Assembly (NCBI GenBank): GCA_005883675.1
Contig: VBCM01000192.1
Location: forward strand, 1-46,087
Length of the DNA: 46,087 nucleotides
Reading direction: 5' to 3'
From: Betaproteobacteria bacterium
Lineage (GTDB): Bacteria; Pseudomonadota; Gammaproteobacteria; Burkholderiales; SG8-39
Part shown: positions 8,414-16,852 of the stretch, piece after piece
Layout: every line of letters starts with the position of its first letter
How positions within the stretch are numbered: position 1 is the first letter of the stretch
Notes under the pieces: model-generated
Seen by the model: the letters and a program-made list of their open reading frames with translations, nothing else
Databases searched by the model: none
What the model was told of the DNA's origin: nothing
Made by a program: the position numbers and the translations under genes

Positions 8414-10812
8414 AGCTCGCGCTGCTGATTGTCGCTTTTGCTGCCGCGATCGCTTTTACCACGGTTGCGAACAGCTACTACGTGTTCATCATGGCGACGC
8501 TCGCGCTCACGGCGGTCGCGGGCATCGGGCTCAACGTGCTGCTCGGTCTCACCGGACAGGTGTCCTTCGGCCATGTCGGCTTCTATGCGCTCGGCGCCTA
8601 TGCGGTCGCGGTGCTCACCGTGGCGGCGAAGTGGAACTTCTGGCTCGCGCTGCCGGTGGCGGCGCTGCTTGCGGGCGCGATCGGCGCGCTGCTCGCGCTG
8701 CCGGCGTTGCGCGTGCGCGGGCCTTATCTCGCCATGGTCACGATCGCCTTCGGCTTCGTGATCGAGAACCTCGCGGTCGAGTGGCGCAGCGTCACCGGCG
8801 GGCAGAACGGCATCATGGGCGTGCCGCAGCCGGCGCTGGGAGCCTTTGCGTTCGGCGAACGCGGCGTGGCCATCGCGGCCATCGTGCTCGCCGCATTGGC
8901 GGCCTATGGATTTCACCTGTTAAATGGAAGCAAGGCGGGCGCCGCGATGCGCGCGGTGAAGGACACGGAGGTGGCGGCCGAATCGATCGGCCTCGATCCG
9001 GTGCGCATCAAGACACTCGCCTTCGCCATCTCGGCCGTGTATGCCGGCGTGGCGGGTGCGTTCTTCGCGTCGCTCTCGGGCTTCGTGACGCCGTCGACAT
9101 TCTCGTTCTCGCAATCGATCCTCTTCGTGCTGGTGGTGATCATCGGCGGCGCGGGTTCACTCGCCGGGCCGCTCGTCGGCGCGACCATCGTGGTGCTCCT
9201 GCCGGAGGCACTCGCCGCGCTCGCGGAGTACCGGCTGCTCTTCTTCGGCGCGCTGCTCCTGGGCGTTCTGTGGCTCGCGCCCGATGGCGTCACTGGGCTC
9301 GTCGCGCGCCTGATAGCGCGGCGGCGCAAGCCGCGCTTTGCGAGCGGTGGCGAGGTGACGCTGCCGCCGGCGCAGCGCCTGACACTCGAAGTGCGCGGGG
9401 TAGGCATCGCGTTCGGTGGCGTGAAGGCGGCGAGCGATGTATCGCTGCGCGCGCCGCCGGGGAAGGTGACGACCCTCATCGGCCCGAACGGCGCGGGCAA
9501 GACCACCGTGCTCAACATGCTGAGCGGCTTCTATCGGCCGGACGCCGGCAGCATCGCGATCGGCGGCCGGGAGATCGCCGGCGCCGCCGCCTGGCGCATC
9601 GCGCGCGCGGGCATCGCGCGCACCTACCAGACGGCACAGCTCTTCGGCTCCATGACGGTCGCGGAAAACCTCGGCATCGCCGGCGGCGGCGAAGAGCTGC
9701 TGGCGTTCGTCGGCTATCGCGGCGATGTCGATGGCCGGTCCGCTGATCTTCCGCACGTGGACAAGCGGCTGGTAGAGATCGCGCGCGCGCTCGCGACGCG
9801 GCCCTCGGTCCTGCTGGTCGATGAGCCGGCCGCCGGTCTCGCGCGCGAGGACAAGGCGCGGCTCGCGACGCTCCTTCGCCGCATCGCGGACAGCGGCGTG
9901 GCGGTGGTGCTGGTCGAGCACGACATGCCGGTGGTGATGGGTATTTCCGACACGGTGATCGTGCTCGATGCCGGTGTCGTTATCGCGGCGGGCGCGCCAG
10001 CGGACGTGCAGCGCAATCCGGCCGTGCGCAAGGCGTATCTGGGCGAGGAAGCTGCGCGGCCGCCGGAGGCCCGAGGGCCGCGGGCGGCGGGCGAGCCGTA
10101 TCTCGCCGTCGGCAAATTGCAGGCCGGCTACGGCGCCGAGCCAGTGCTGAAAGGCGTCGACCTCGAGGTGCGCGAACGCGAGGTAGTCGCCGTGCTAGGT
10201 GCGAACGGCGCGGGCAAGTCGACGCTCATGCGTGCGATCGCCGGGCTGCTGCGGCCGGTGGCGGGCGGCATCGCCTTCGGCGGCGAGGACGTCGCGCGGC
10301 TGCCGGCGCACAAGATCGCGCCGCGCGGCCTCGCGCTCGTGCCGGAAGGGAGGCAGGTGTTCCCCGAGCTCTCGGTGCTGCACAACCTGGAGCTTGGCGC
10401 ATATACGCGTAGAAGCGGGCGCAAAGGGGAGATCGGGAGGGACATCGCGGCGATGCTCGAGCGCTTCCCGCGCCTGCGCGAGCGGCTGCACCAGCGCGCG
10501 GGGCTGCTCTCGGGCGGCGAGCAGCAGATGCTCGCCGTCGCGCGGGGGCTGATGGCGCGACCCAAGCTCCTCCTGCTTGATGAGCCGTCGCTGGGCCTCG
10601 CGCCGATCGTGATCAACGATCTCTTCGCCGCGCTCAATCGCCTGCGCGCCGAGTCGGCGACCATCCTGCTCGTCGATCAGATGGCGGGCCTCGCGCTCGG
10701 CCTTGCCGACCGCGCGTACGTGATCGACGGCGGGCGCATCGTCGCCTCGGGGCCAGCGAACGAAATCGCCACCACCGGTGCGCTGGAAAGGGCTTACCTC
10801 GCTATAACCTAG
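8410..10812 (+). CDS. LivM-LivG-LivF fusion: permease plus two ATPase domains in one chain
   Basis: An 800-aa protein joining three normally separate subunits. Residues 1 to ~305 are LivM (LLGLTGQVSFGHVGFYALGA; final GVLWLAPDGV). Residues ~322-550 are LivG with Walker A GPNGAGKTT at 358-366, Q-loop near TYQTAQLFGS, Walker B LLVDEPAAGL and H-loop VEHDM. Residues ~561-800 are LivF with Walker A GANGAGKST at 597-605, signature LSGGEQQ at 700-706 and Walker B LLLLDEPSLGLAP. The LivG domain lacks the ABC signature: LPHVDK (447-452) stands where L-S/P-Y-G-x-Q is expected, so one ATP site may be weakened. I recall similar LPHVDRR forms in other betaproteobacterial LivM-LivG fusions, so this may be a clade trait. 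The stretch between MTVAENLG and the signature region is also short. It starts by ATGA overlap with livH. Confidence 0.9.
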   Translation: MKLALLIVAFAAAIAFTTVANSYYVFIMATLALTAVAGIGLNVLLGLTGQVSFGHVGFYALGAYAVAVLTVAAKWNFWLALPVAALLAGAIGALLALPALRVRGPYLAMVTIAFGFVIENLAVEWRSVTGGQNGIMGVPQPALGAFAFGERGVAIAAIVLAALAAYGFHLLNGSKAGAAMRAVKDTEVAAESIGLDPVRIKTLAFAISAVYAGVAGAFFASLSGFVTPSTFSFSQSILFVLVVIIGGAGSLAGPLVGATIVVLLPEALAALAEYRLLFFGALLLGVLWLAPDGVTGLVARLIARRRKPRFASGGEVTLPPAQRLTLEVRGVGIAFGGVKAASDVSLRAPPGKVTTLIGPNGAGKTTVLNMLSGFYRPDAGSIAIGGREIAGAAAWRIARAGIARTYQTAQLFGSMTVAENLGIAGGGEELLAFVGYRGDVDGRSADLPHVDKRLVEIARALATRPSVLLVDEPAAGLAREDKARLATLLRRIADSGVAVVLVEHDMPVVMGISDTVIVLDAGVVIAAGAPADVQRNPAVRKAYLGEEAARPPEARGPRAAGEPYLAVGKLQAGYGAEPVLKGVDLEVREREVVAVLGANGAGKSTLMRAIAGLLRPVAGGIAFGGEDVARLPAHKIAPRGLALVPEGRQVFPELSVLHNLELGAYTRRSGRKGEIGRDIAAMLERFPRLRERLHQRAGLLSGGEQQMLAVARGLMARPKLLLLDEPSLGLAPIVINDLFAALNRLRAESATILLVDQMAGLALGLADRAYVIDGGRIVASGPANEIATTGALERAYLAIT

Positions 10813-10860
10813 GAAATCGGGGTCAGAGCCCTATTCTTTTAGGGCTCTGACCCCGATTTC
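10813..10860. repeat. Perfect 20-bp inverted repeat (long hairpin)
   Basis: GAAATCGGGGTCAGAGCCCT (10813-10832), an 8-nt loop ATTCTTTT (10833-10840) and the exact reverse complement (10841-10860). It begins right after the stop of the LivM-G-F gene. The stem would be very stable RNA and could act as a 3'-end protector or terminator for the transporter mRNA, although no T-run follows the stem. The GGGGTCAGAGCCC core is related in style to the GGGGACGGAGCCC core at 7472-7540, pointing to one family of mobile-like intergenic elements. Confidence 0.9.
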
Positions 10861-10871
10861 GTACGAGGCCA

Positions 10872-11468
10872 ATGGCTCGCTTTGGGGTTCTGTTTGCGTT
10901 GCTGGCGCTCGACGCGCTGGCGGATGACGCGGTGCTCGAGCCGTATATCCGCTGCGACGGCTTCGCGGGCGGCGTGCGGGCGGTAACGCTCGACCGTCGG
11001 CCGGCGGACGCGCCGCGCTGGCGCACAGTTGAGCTGCTCGGGAAGACGGAGCGCGTCTCGGTATTGGACGGTTATCGGGTGATGTATTCCTACCCGCGCA
11101 CGCTGCCGTTCGCGCGGCTCAATGCCGAGCACTCGGATCCAGCGCGCTATCAAGCCGACAAGCGCACACTCACCGAATACTTCGCCGGCATCGCGCAGGC
11201 GGATGACAATGCGACGCTCAGCACGATCTCCATCGCAGGCTTCGCCATCCAATCGCTGACGAAGAAGGCGCTCGGCGGCACGACGCTCGGCATCACGCAG
11301 TTCCTCTCGGACGACGATGGCGTGATCGTCACCATCTACTTCCTGAATCAGGTGCCCGAGGTGCGCCAGTTCGAGACCTATGAAGAGTTTGTGCATCTGC
11401 GCGACGAGTTCGTGCGCGGCTACGCCGAATGCGCGGCGGCAAGTCGCGCGCGAGCGAAACAGCGCTGA
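10872..11468 (+). CDS. Secreted hypothetical protein
   Basis: A 198-aa protein that I do not recognise. It begins with a short hydrophobic leader, MARFGVLFALLALDALA, with a likely signal-peptidase site before DDAVLEPY, so it is probably periplasmic. The mature part is mixed in character, with two cysteines (near residues 27 and 188) that could form a disulfide. A strand-rich block around FLSDDDGVIVTIYFLNQ lies before a helical C-terminus that ends in Arg/Lys. GAGG stands about 4 nt before the ATG at 10872. It lies just after the long hairpin, so it probably has its own transcript or depends on read-through from the transporter genes. Confidence 0.7.
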   Translation: MARFGVLFALLALDALADDAVLEPYIRCDGFAGGVRAVTLDRRPADAPRWRTVELLGKTERVSVLDGYRVMYSYPRTLPFARLNAEHSDPARYQADKRTLTEYFAGIAQADDNATLSTISIAGFAIQSLTKKALGGTTLGITQFLSDDDGVIVTIYFLNQVPEVRQFETYEEFVHLRDEFVRGYAECAAASRARAKQR

Positions 11469-11513
11469 GCGGGTAACGTTCTTGCTCGTGCCGCGCTTAG
11501 ACTAAAGTGATAA

Positions 11514-11525
11514 AGCCCGCGGGCT
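11514..11525. repeat. 12-bp GC palindrome between genes
   Basis: AGCCCGCGGGCT is a perfect palindrome in the 85-nt gap between the secreted protein and the RidA-like gene, about 29 nt before the AAGGAGA ribosome site. Without a loop it is more likely a DNA-level dyad than an RNA hairpin; it may be chance in GC-rich DNA. Confidence 0.35.
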
Positions 11526-11553
11526 ATGACAAACGTACCCTCAAGGAGACGCG

Positions 11554-11901
11554 ATGAGCATCGTGCGGCACGACCCAAGCAGCATCCTTTCCAACGCGGT
11601 GGAGCACGCGAGCACCGTCTATCTTGCCGGCGTGGTGGCGAAAGACCTGGCGAAGGACGTCAAAGGCCAGACCAGGGAGGTGCTGGACGAGATCGATCGG
11701 CTGCTCGCGAAGTGCGGCTCGCACAAGTCGAAGCTGCTGCAGGCGCAGATCTGGGTGACTGACATTCGTAACCGGCCGGCGATGAACGAAGTGTGGACGG
11801 CGTGGGCAGACGCCAGGAACCTGCCGGCCCGCGCCTGCGTCGAGGCAAAGCTCGCCGACCCGCGCGCGCTGGTCGAGATTATGCTGGTCGCCGCCAAATA
11901 G
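11554..11901 (+). CDS. RidA/YjgF family protein
   Basis: A 115-aa RidA-fold protein. Family members deaminate reactive enamine/imine intermediates or have diverged roles. Visible family pattern: strand TVYLAGVVAKD (about 20-30), helix GQTREVLDEIDRLLAKCGSHKSKLLQAQIWVTDI, helix MNEVWTAWADARNLPARACVEAKLADPRALVEIMLVAA, where PARACVEAKLADP corresponds to the PxRxxVxVxxLP motif with its conserved Arg. It lacks the more N-terminal residues of archetypal RidA, and the LP is changed to LAD, so it belongs to a Rid subgroup of uncertain activity. A strong site AAGGAGA lies 9 nt before the ATG. Confidence 0.88.
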   Translation: MSIVRHDPSSILSNAVEHASTVYLAGVVAKDLAKDVKGQTREVLDEIDRLLAKCGSHKSKLLQAQIWVTDIRNRPAMNEVWTAWADARNLPARACVEAKLADPRALVEIMLVAAK

Positions 11902-11952
11902 TTCTCATCCTGCTGCGCCGCGGGCTGCCTAAGATGGGCACGCGGGGGCCCC

Positions 11953-12192
11953 ATGATCGTCAGCATCAGGGACGTGAGCGCGCGCTGCGCGCGGTGCGGC
12001 GAGACGGATTTCAGGCAGCAGGACAGCGGCGCGCTGCGGCTCGCCACCGTGATGCGCTGCGTGACCTGCGGCAGAGAGACGACCTACCGGGCTCTCCTCG
12101 ACTCGATCGGCGAAGAAGCGATGCGCCGCGCGAACGAGGCACTTGCAAAGCTTAAAAAAAACTCGCCGCGCCGGCGCAAAGCGCGCAAGTAG
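11953..12192 (+). CDS. Small zinc-ribbon protein
   Basis: A 79-aa protein with two paired-cysteine knuckles, CARCG (near residue 12) and CVTCG (near 37), spaced as in a zinc ribbon. A helix (SIGEEAMRRANEALAKLKK) and a very basic tail ending RRRKARK follow. The fold and basic tail suggest nucleic acid or ribosome binding, but I know no named family. The ATG at 11953 follows GGGGGCCCC. It lies 51 nt after the RidA-like gene and may share its transcript. The zinc site is seen in the sequence; the function is not known. Confidence 0.7.
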   Translation: MIVSIRDVSARCARCGETDFRQQDSGALRLATVMRCVTCGRETTYRALLDSIGEEAMRRANEALAKLKKNSPRRRKARK

Positions 12193-12254
12193 GCTTTCAA
12201 CCTTTCACGGTGTCCCGACAGCGCTGAACGGCGCGGCCTTCTATTCTCGCGGGC

Positions 12255-12587
12255 ATGAAGCCGCCCGCCGTGCTGCTCATCGGAAAGAACCGCCACGAAG
12301 CCACGCTCGCCTCCGCGGCGCTCCACTGCGCGGGCGCGCGCATCGTCACGGCGAGGCCGGATCTCGCGCTCCTCGTCGACGCAAAAGCGCAGCCCAGGCG
12401 CCTCAATGTGCCGCTCGTCGCCATCGTGCCGCCGCGCGAAAAGAGGAGAGCGCTCGCCGCCGGCGCGGATGCCGCCTATGCGCGGCCGACGCAGTGGCAA
12501 GCGTATTCGCGCCTCGTCGAGCGCGTGCTCGCCGAATGGGCGCCTACTCGTAAAGCCGCACGACCGCGTCGAGCCCGCACCAGCTGA
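12255..12587 (+). CDS. Receiver-domain-like small protein, probably degenerate
   Basis: A 110-aa protein whose pattern follows a response-regulator receiver: strand AVLLIGKNRHEATLASAALH, a middle block ending VPLVAIVPPREKRRALAAGADAAYARPTQWQAYSRLVERVLAEW, in which ALAAGADAAYARP matches the A-G-A-x-x-Y-x-x-K-P block with the conserved Lys replaced by Arg. The acidic pocket and phospho-acceptor Asp of true receivers are not apparent (LALLVDAKAQP has one Asp, but the alignment is unsure). So it is likely a non-phosphorylated pseudo-receiver. Its 3' end overlaps the convergent serB 3' end by 44 nt. Coding is likely but not certain. Confidence 0.55.
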   Translation: MKPPAVLLIGKNRHEATLASAALHCAGARIVTARPDLALLVDAKAQPRRLNVPLVAIVPPREKRRALAAGADAAYARPTQWQAYSRLVERVLAEWAPTRKAARPRRARTS

Positions 12588-13374
12588 TCGCGCAGCTCGC
12601 CTGCGCCCGCACCACCGGCTTCGCATGAAACGCCACCGACAGTCCGGCGAGCGCCATCATCTTCAGGTCGTTCGCGCCGTCGCCGATCGCGACGCTCTCC
12701 TTTCGGCGCGCGCCTAGCTCCTTCATTACGGCGGCGAACTTCGCCGCCTTGGCATCCGCGTCCACCACGTCTCCGATCACCCGGCCGGTGAGCTGGCCGG
12801 CATTGATCTCGAGCCGGTTGGAGATCGTGTAATCGATGCCAAGGCGCGCCTTCAGCCGCTCGGTGAAGAAGGTGAAGCCGCCGGAGACGAGCAGCACGCG
12901 CACGTTATGCCGCTGGCATGCGGCGAGAAGCTGCTCGGCGCCGGGCGTTAATCTGAGCCGCTGCTCGTATACGGCGGTGAGCGCGCTCTCCGGCAGTCCG
13001 GCGAGCAGTCCGACCCGCTGGCGCAGGCTCTGCGGGTAATCGAGCTCGCCGCGCATCGCCTGCGCAGTGATCGCTGCGATCTCGCTCTTGCAGCCGGCGA
13101 TGTCGCCGAGCTCGTCGATGCACTCGATCGTGATGAGGGTGGAGTCCATGTCCATCGCGAGGAGCTTGAGATCGGCGAAGCGCCGCCCCTCGGGGATGAA
13201 GGCGTAGTCGATGCGCTCGCTTTCGCAATAGGGCGCGATGGCATCGGCCGGCGCCGCCTTGCGGATGCGCCACGCGTGCTCGGCGATTCGCTCCACCGTG
13301 GAGGACCCGGCGAGACGCGCGAGCTCCTGCGCCTGCGCGGCGATCATGGACGGGCCCTGCGCGATCAGGTTCAC
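12544..13374 (-). CDS. serB: Phosphoserine phosphatase SerB
   Basis: Last step of serine synthesis: phosphoserine to serine (cytosol). The 276-aa protein has an N-terminal ~65-residue appendage and a HAD core: DMDSTL at 75-80 with nucleophile Asp75 and acid/base Asp77, then ECIDELGDIAG, VSGGFTFFTERLKARLG and GDGANDLKMMALAGLSVAFHAKP. The MNLIAQGP start (GTG at 13374) matches SerB proteins of Burkholderiales. TAATAT sits only three bases upstream of the GTG (13377-13382 on the minus strand), which would make a very short or absent leader if it serves as a -10. It lies 25 nt downstream of mfd on the same strand. Confidence 0.95.
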   Translation of the reverse strand: MNLIAQGPSMIAAQAQELARLAGSSTVERIAEHAWRIRKAAPADAIAPYCESERIDYAFIPEGRRFADLKLLAMDMDSTLITIECIDELGDIAGCKSEIAAITAQAMRGELDYPQSLRQRVGLLAGLPESALTAVYEQRLRLTPGAEQLLAACQRHNVRVLLVSGGFTFFTERLKARLGIDYTISNRLEINAGQLTGRVIGDVVDADAKAAKFAAVMKELGARRKESVAIGDGANDLKMMALAGLSVAFHAKPVVRAQASCAISWCGLDAVVRLYE

Positions 13375-13399
13375 AAATATTACGTACTAAGTGCGGAAT

Positions 13400-16300
13400 T
13401 CAGGCCGCGAGCTGGAGGAGGATGTCTTTCACTGCCTGCGCGCGCTCCGGCCACGCCGGCAGCTTGGCCTCGACGCGCAGGCGATCGGGACCGGCGAGGC
13501 GAGCGGCGCGGCCTTTCTTGCGGATGAAGTCGATCACCTTGCCGCCGTCGAGCGGCGGGTTCTTGACGAACTGCAGCTGCACCGCCTCGTGCGTCACATC
13601 GACACGCGCGACGCCAAGGGGCCGCGCGGCGAGGCGCACCTCGTGGCACTGGAGCAGCGCGCGCGCCGGCTCGGGCAGCTCGCCGAAGCGGTCGACGAGC
13701 TCCTCGGTGAGCGCCTCGAGCTCCTCGCGCGTGCCGGCGTCGGCGAGGCGCTTGTAGATCGAGAGCCGCTCGTGCACGTCGTTGCAGTAGGTCTCGGGCA
13801 GCAGCGCCGGCACGTGCAGGTTCACTTCCGTGGAAATGTCGACAGCGTCTTCGACGTCCAGCGCCTTGCCCGCCTTCAAGCGGCGCACCGCGCGCTCGAG
13901 CATGCGCGTATAGAGTGAAAATCCCACCTCCTGGATTTCTCCCGACTGCTCCTCTCCCAGGATCTCGCCCGCGCCGCGGATCTCGAGGTCGTGCATGGCG
14001 AGGTAAAAGCCGGAGCCCAGCTCCTCCATCATCTGGATCGCTTCCAGCCGCTTGAGCGCGTTCTTGCCCAGCGCTTCTTCGGGCGGCGTGAGGAGATACG
14101 CGTACGCCTGGTGGTGCGAGCGCCCGACGCGGCCGCGGAGCTGGTGGAGCTGCGCGAGCCCGAAGCGATCGGCGCGATTGATCACAATCGTATTGGCGGT
14201 AGGGATATCAATGCCCGACTCGATGATGGTGGAGCAGAGCAGCACATTCGCGCGCTGCGCGGTGAAGTCGCGCATCACGCGCTCGAGCTCGCGCTCGGCC
14301 ATCTGGCCATGCGCGACCAGGATGCGCGCTTCCGGCAGCAGGCGCACGAGGCGCTCGCGCATGCGCTCGATCGAGTCCACTTCGTTGTGCAGGAAGTAGG
14401 CCTGCCCGCCGCGCTTTAACTCGCGCATCACCGCTTCGCGGATCAGGCCTTCGGAGAAGGGTGCGACGAACGTCTTGATGGCGAGCCGCCTCTCCGGCGC
14501 GGTAGCGATGACCGAGAAGTCGCGAATGCCTTCGAGCGACATGGCAAGCGTGCGCGGGATCGGCGTCGCGGTGAGCGTGAGCACATCCACTTCCGCGCGC
14601 AGCTTCTTCAGCGCCTCCTTGTGGCGCACGCCAAACCGGTGCTCCTCGTCGACGATAACCAAACCCACCCGGGGCAGCTTGACGTCGCGGCCGAGGAGCT
14701 TGTGCGTGCCGATGACGATATCGAGTTCGCCTTTGCCGAGCTTTTCCAAAATCTCGTTCGACTGCTTGGCAGTCTTGAAGCGCGAGAGCTCGGCGATGCG
14801 CACCGGCCAGTCGGCGAAGCGATCGTTGAACGTATGGAAGTGCTGCTCGGCGAGCAGCGTCGTCGGGCAGAGCACCACGACCTGCTTGTTGTCCGCGACA
14901 GCAACGAACGCGGCGCGCAGCGCCACCTCGGTCTTGCCGAAGCCCACGTCGCCGCACACCAGCCGGTCCATCGGCTTGCCGGCCGCCATGTCGGCGAGCA
15001 CTGCTTCGATCGCCCCCGCCTGGTCGGGCGTCTCCTCGAAGCCGAAGCCCGCCGCGAACGCTTCGACGTCGTGCTGCCGGATGCCGAACGCGTGCCCGTG
15101 GCGCGAAGCGCGCTTCGCATACAAGGCGAGGAGCTCCGCCGCGGTGTCGCGCACCTGCTTCGCGGCGCGCGCCTTCGCCTTGTCCCACTGGCCGCTGCCG
15201 AGCTTGTGCAGCGGCGCCTCCTCGGGCTGCGCGCCGCTGTAGCGGCCGATCACGCCGAGCTGCGACACCGGCACGTAGAGCTTGTCGGCGCCTTGGTACT
15301 CGAGCAGCAGGAACTCGGTTCTCCCGTCCTCGAGGTCGAGCGTGACGAGGCCCTGGTAGCGGCCGATGCCGTGCTCCTCGTGCACCACCGGATCGCCGAT
15401 CTTGAGCTCCGAGAGATCGCGCAGCATGCCCTCGACCGAGCTGCGCTTCTCGGCTGTTCGCGCCCGGCGGCGCACGACGCCCGCGTAAAGCTCCGCTTCG
15501 GTGACGATCGCCCAGCCTTCCGCCGGCGCAGCGAAGCCATGCGCGAGCGGCGCGACGCCGAGCATGAAAGCGGCGGGGCTCTGCTGGAACTGCTCGTAGC
15601 TCGCCGCCGGCGCCGGCTTTAAGCCGTACTCCGCCAGGTAAGACGCCATGGTCTCGCGCCGCCCCGGCGATTCCGCGGCCACGAGGACGCGGAGCTTCGA
15701 GCCTTCGAGGAATGACTTCAGGGGAACAAGCGGATCGTGCGCGCGCCGATCGACGGCGAGCGCCGGCAGGGCAACGGTGGCGAGCGCTCCATCGCCGGCT
15801 TCATCGGCCTCCTGCACGTCGAGGCGCGGATGCTCCTTCGCCCGCAGGTAGAACTCCTCGGCCGCGACGAACATCTGCGCCGGCGCGAGCAGCGGCCGGT
15901 CCGGGTCGCCGCCCTGCATGCGGTAGCGGCTCTGGATGTCGCGCCAGAAATCGTTGATCGCCGCCGACACATCGTGGTGCAGGGCGAGCGTGCAGCCCTT
16001 GGGCAGATAGTCGAAGAGCGTCGCGCTGGATTCGAAGAAGAGCGGTAGGTAGTACTCGACGCCCGCCGCCGGCACGCCGTTCGACACATCGCGGTAGAGG
16101 CGCTTCTTCGACGGATCGCCTTCGAAGAGCTCGCGCCAGCGGCTGCGAAAGCGTGTACGGCCTGCTTCGTCGAGCGCAAACTCGCGCGCCGGCAGCAGGC
16201 GGATCTCGTTCACGCTGTAGAGCGTGCGCTGGGTGTCGACGTCGAACGTCTTGATGCTGTCGATGAGCTCGTCGTCGAGGTCGAGGCGATAGGGGAGCGC

Positions 16301-16807
16301 GCTCCCCATCGGGAAGAGATCGATGATGCCGCCGCGCACGCACACTTCGCCCGGCGCGACGACCTGCGTCACGTGCTGGTAGCCCGCAGTCGCGAGCTGC
16401 GCGCGCAATTGCTCCACATCGAGCGTCGCGCCCGTGCGCAGGAAGAAGGTGTGCGCAGCGATGTACGCCGGTGGGCAAAGGCGCACTAGCGCGGTGGCCG
16501 CCGGCACCACCGCGACGTCGAAGTCGCCGCGCTGGATGCGGTAGAGCGTAGCGAGGCGCTCCGAGACGAGATCATGGTGCGGCGAGAACTGGTCGTAGGG
16601 CAGCGTCTCCCAGTCGGGCAGCAGGCAGACGCGCAACTGCGGTGCGAACCAGCCGATCTCGTCGATCAGGCGCTGTGCGTCATGCGCCGTGGCACTGACG
16701 ACGGCGATCGGGTGCTCTTCCTGCGCCAGGCGCGCGAGCGCGAGCGCGTCGGCCGAGCCGGCGAGCCTCGTATAGCGCCTACGGGCGGGAAGGGAATCGC
16801 GCTGCAT
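13400..16807 (-). CDS. mfd: Transcription-repair coupling factor Mfd
   Basis: Removes RNA polymerase stalled at DNA lesions and recruits UvrA. The 1135-aa protein shows the full domain order: UvrB-like N-terminal part (VCLLPDWETLPYDQFSPHHD), RNA-polymerase-binding CarD-like domain (GDPVVHEEHGIGRYQGL), helicase domain with Walker A GDVGFGKTEVALRAAF and DEEHRFGVRHKEALK, motif VI region HQLRGRVGRSHHQAYAYLL, and the C-terminal TRCF domain. The ATG at 16807 is preferred over a TTG one codon upstream (16810). It diverges from ispD across about 45 nt. Length is close to that of typical Mfd proteins, with no break seen. Confidence 0.97.
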   Translation of the reverse strand: MQRDSLPARRRYTRLAGSADALALARLAQEEHPIAVVSATAHDAQRLIDEIGWFAPQLRVCLLPDWETLPYDQFSPHHDLVSERLATLYRIQRGDFDVAVVPAATALVRLCPPAYIAAHTFFLRTGATLDVEQLRAQLATAGYQHVTQVVAPGEVCVRGGIIDLFPMGSALPYRLDLDDELIDSIKTFDVDTQRTLYSVNEIRLLPAREFALDEAGRTRFRSRWRELFEGDPSKKRLYRDVSNGVPAAGVEYYLPLFFESSATLFDYLPKGCTLALHHDVSAAINDFWRDIQSRYRMQGGDPDRPLLAPAQMFVAAEEFYLRAKEHPRLDVQEADEAGDGALATVALPALAVDRRAHDPLVPLKSFLEGSKLRVLVAAESPGRRETMASYLAEYGLKPAPAASYEQFQQSPAAFMLGVAPLAHGFAAPAEGWAIVTEAELYAGVVRRRARTAEKRSSVEGMLRDLSELKIGDPVVHEEHGIGRYQGLVTLDLEDGRTEFLLLEYQGADKLYVPVSQLGVIGRYSGAQPEEAPLHKLGSGQWDKAKARAAKQVRDTAAELLALYAKRASRHGHAFGIRQHDVEAFAAGFGFEETPDQAGAIEAVLADMAAGKPMDRLVCGDVGFGKTEVALRAAFVAVADNKQVVVLCPTTLLAEQHFHTFNDRFADWPVRIAELSRFKTAKQSNEILEKLGKGELDIVIGTHKLLGRDVKLPRVGLVIVDEEHRFGVRHKEALKKLRAEVDVLTLTATPIPRTLAMSLEGIRDFSVIATAPERRLAIKTFVAPFSEGLIREAVMRELKRGGQAYFLHNEVDSIERMRERLVRLLPEARILVAHGQMAERELERVMRDFTAQRANVLLCSTIIESGIDIPTANTIVINRADRFGLAQLHQLRGRVGRSHHQAYAYLLTPPEEALGKNALKRLEAIQMMEELGSGFYLAMHDLEIRGAGEILGEEQSGEIQEVGFSLYTRMLERAVRRLKAGKALDVEDAVDISTEVNLHVPALLPETYCNDVHERLSIYKRLADAGTREELEALTEELVDRFGELPEPARALLQCHEVRLAARPLGVARVDVTHEAVQLQFVKNPPLDGGKVIDFIRKKGRAARLAGPDRLRVEAKLPAWPERAQAVKDILLQLAA

Positions 16808-16852
16808 CAAAATACGAAGCGTGCAATTATATCGGTCTGAATTAAAACAACT
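16808..16852. promoter_or_regulatory. Divergent mfd/ispD promoter region
   Basis: On the minus strand the sequence contains a perfect TATAAT (within CCGATATAATTGC), placed about 20 nt before the mfd start. The -35 is weak: the best hexamers, AAAGTT or TTGTTT, are off in sequence or spacing. The overlapping plus-strand reading ATTATAT could serve ispD. It is short, AT-rich compared with its surroundings, and the only non-coding DNA between the two genes. Confidence 0.55.
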
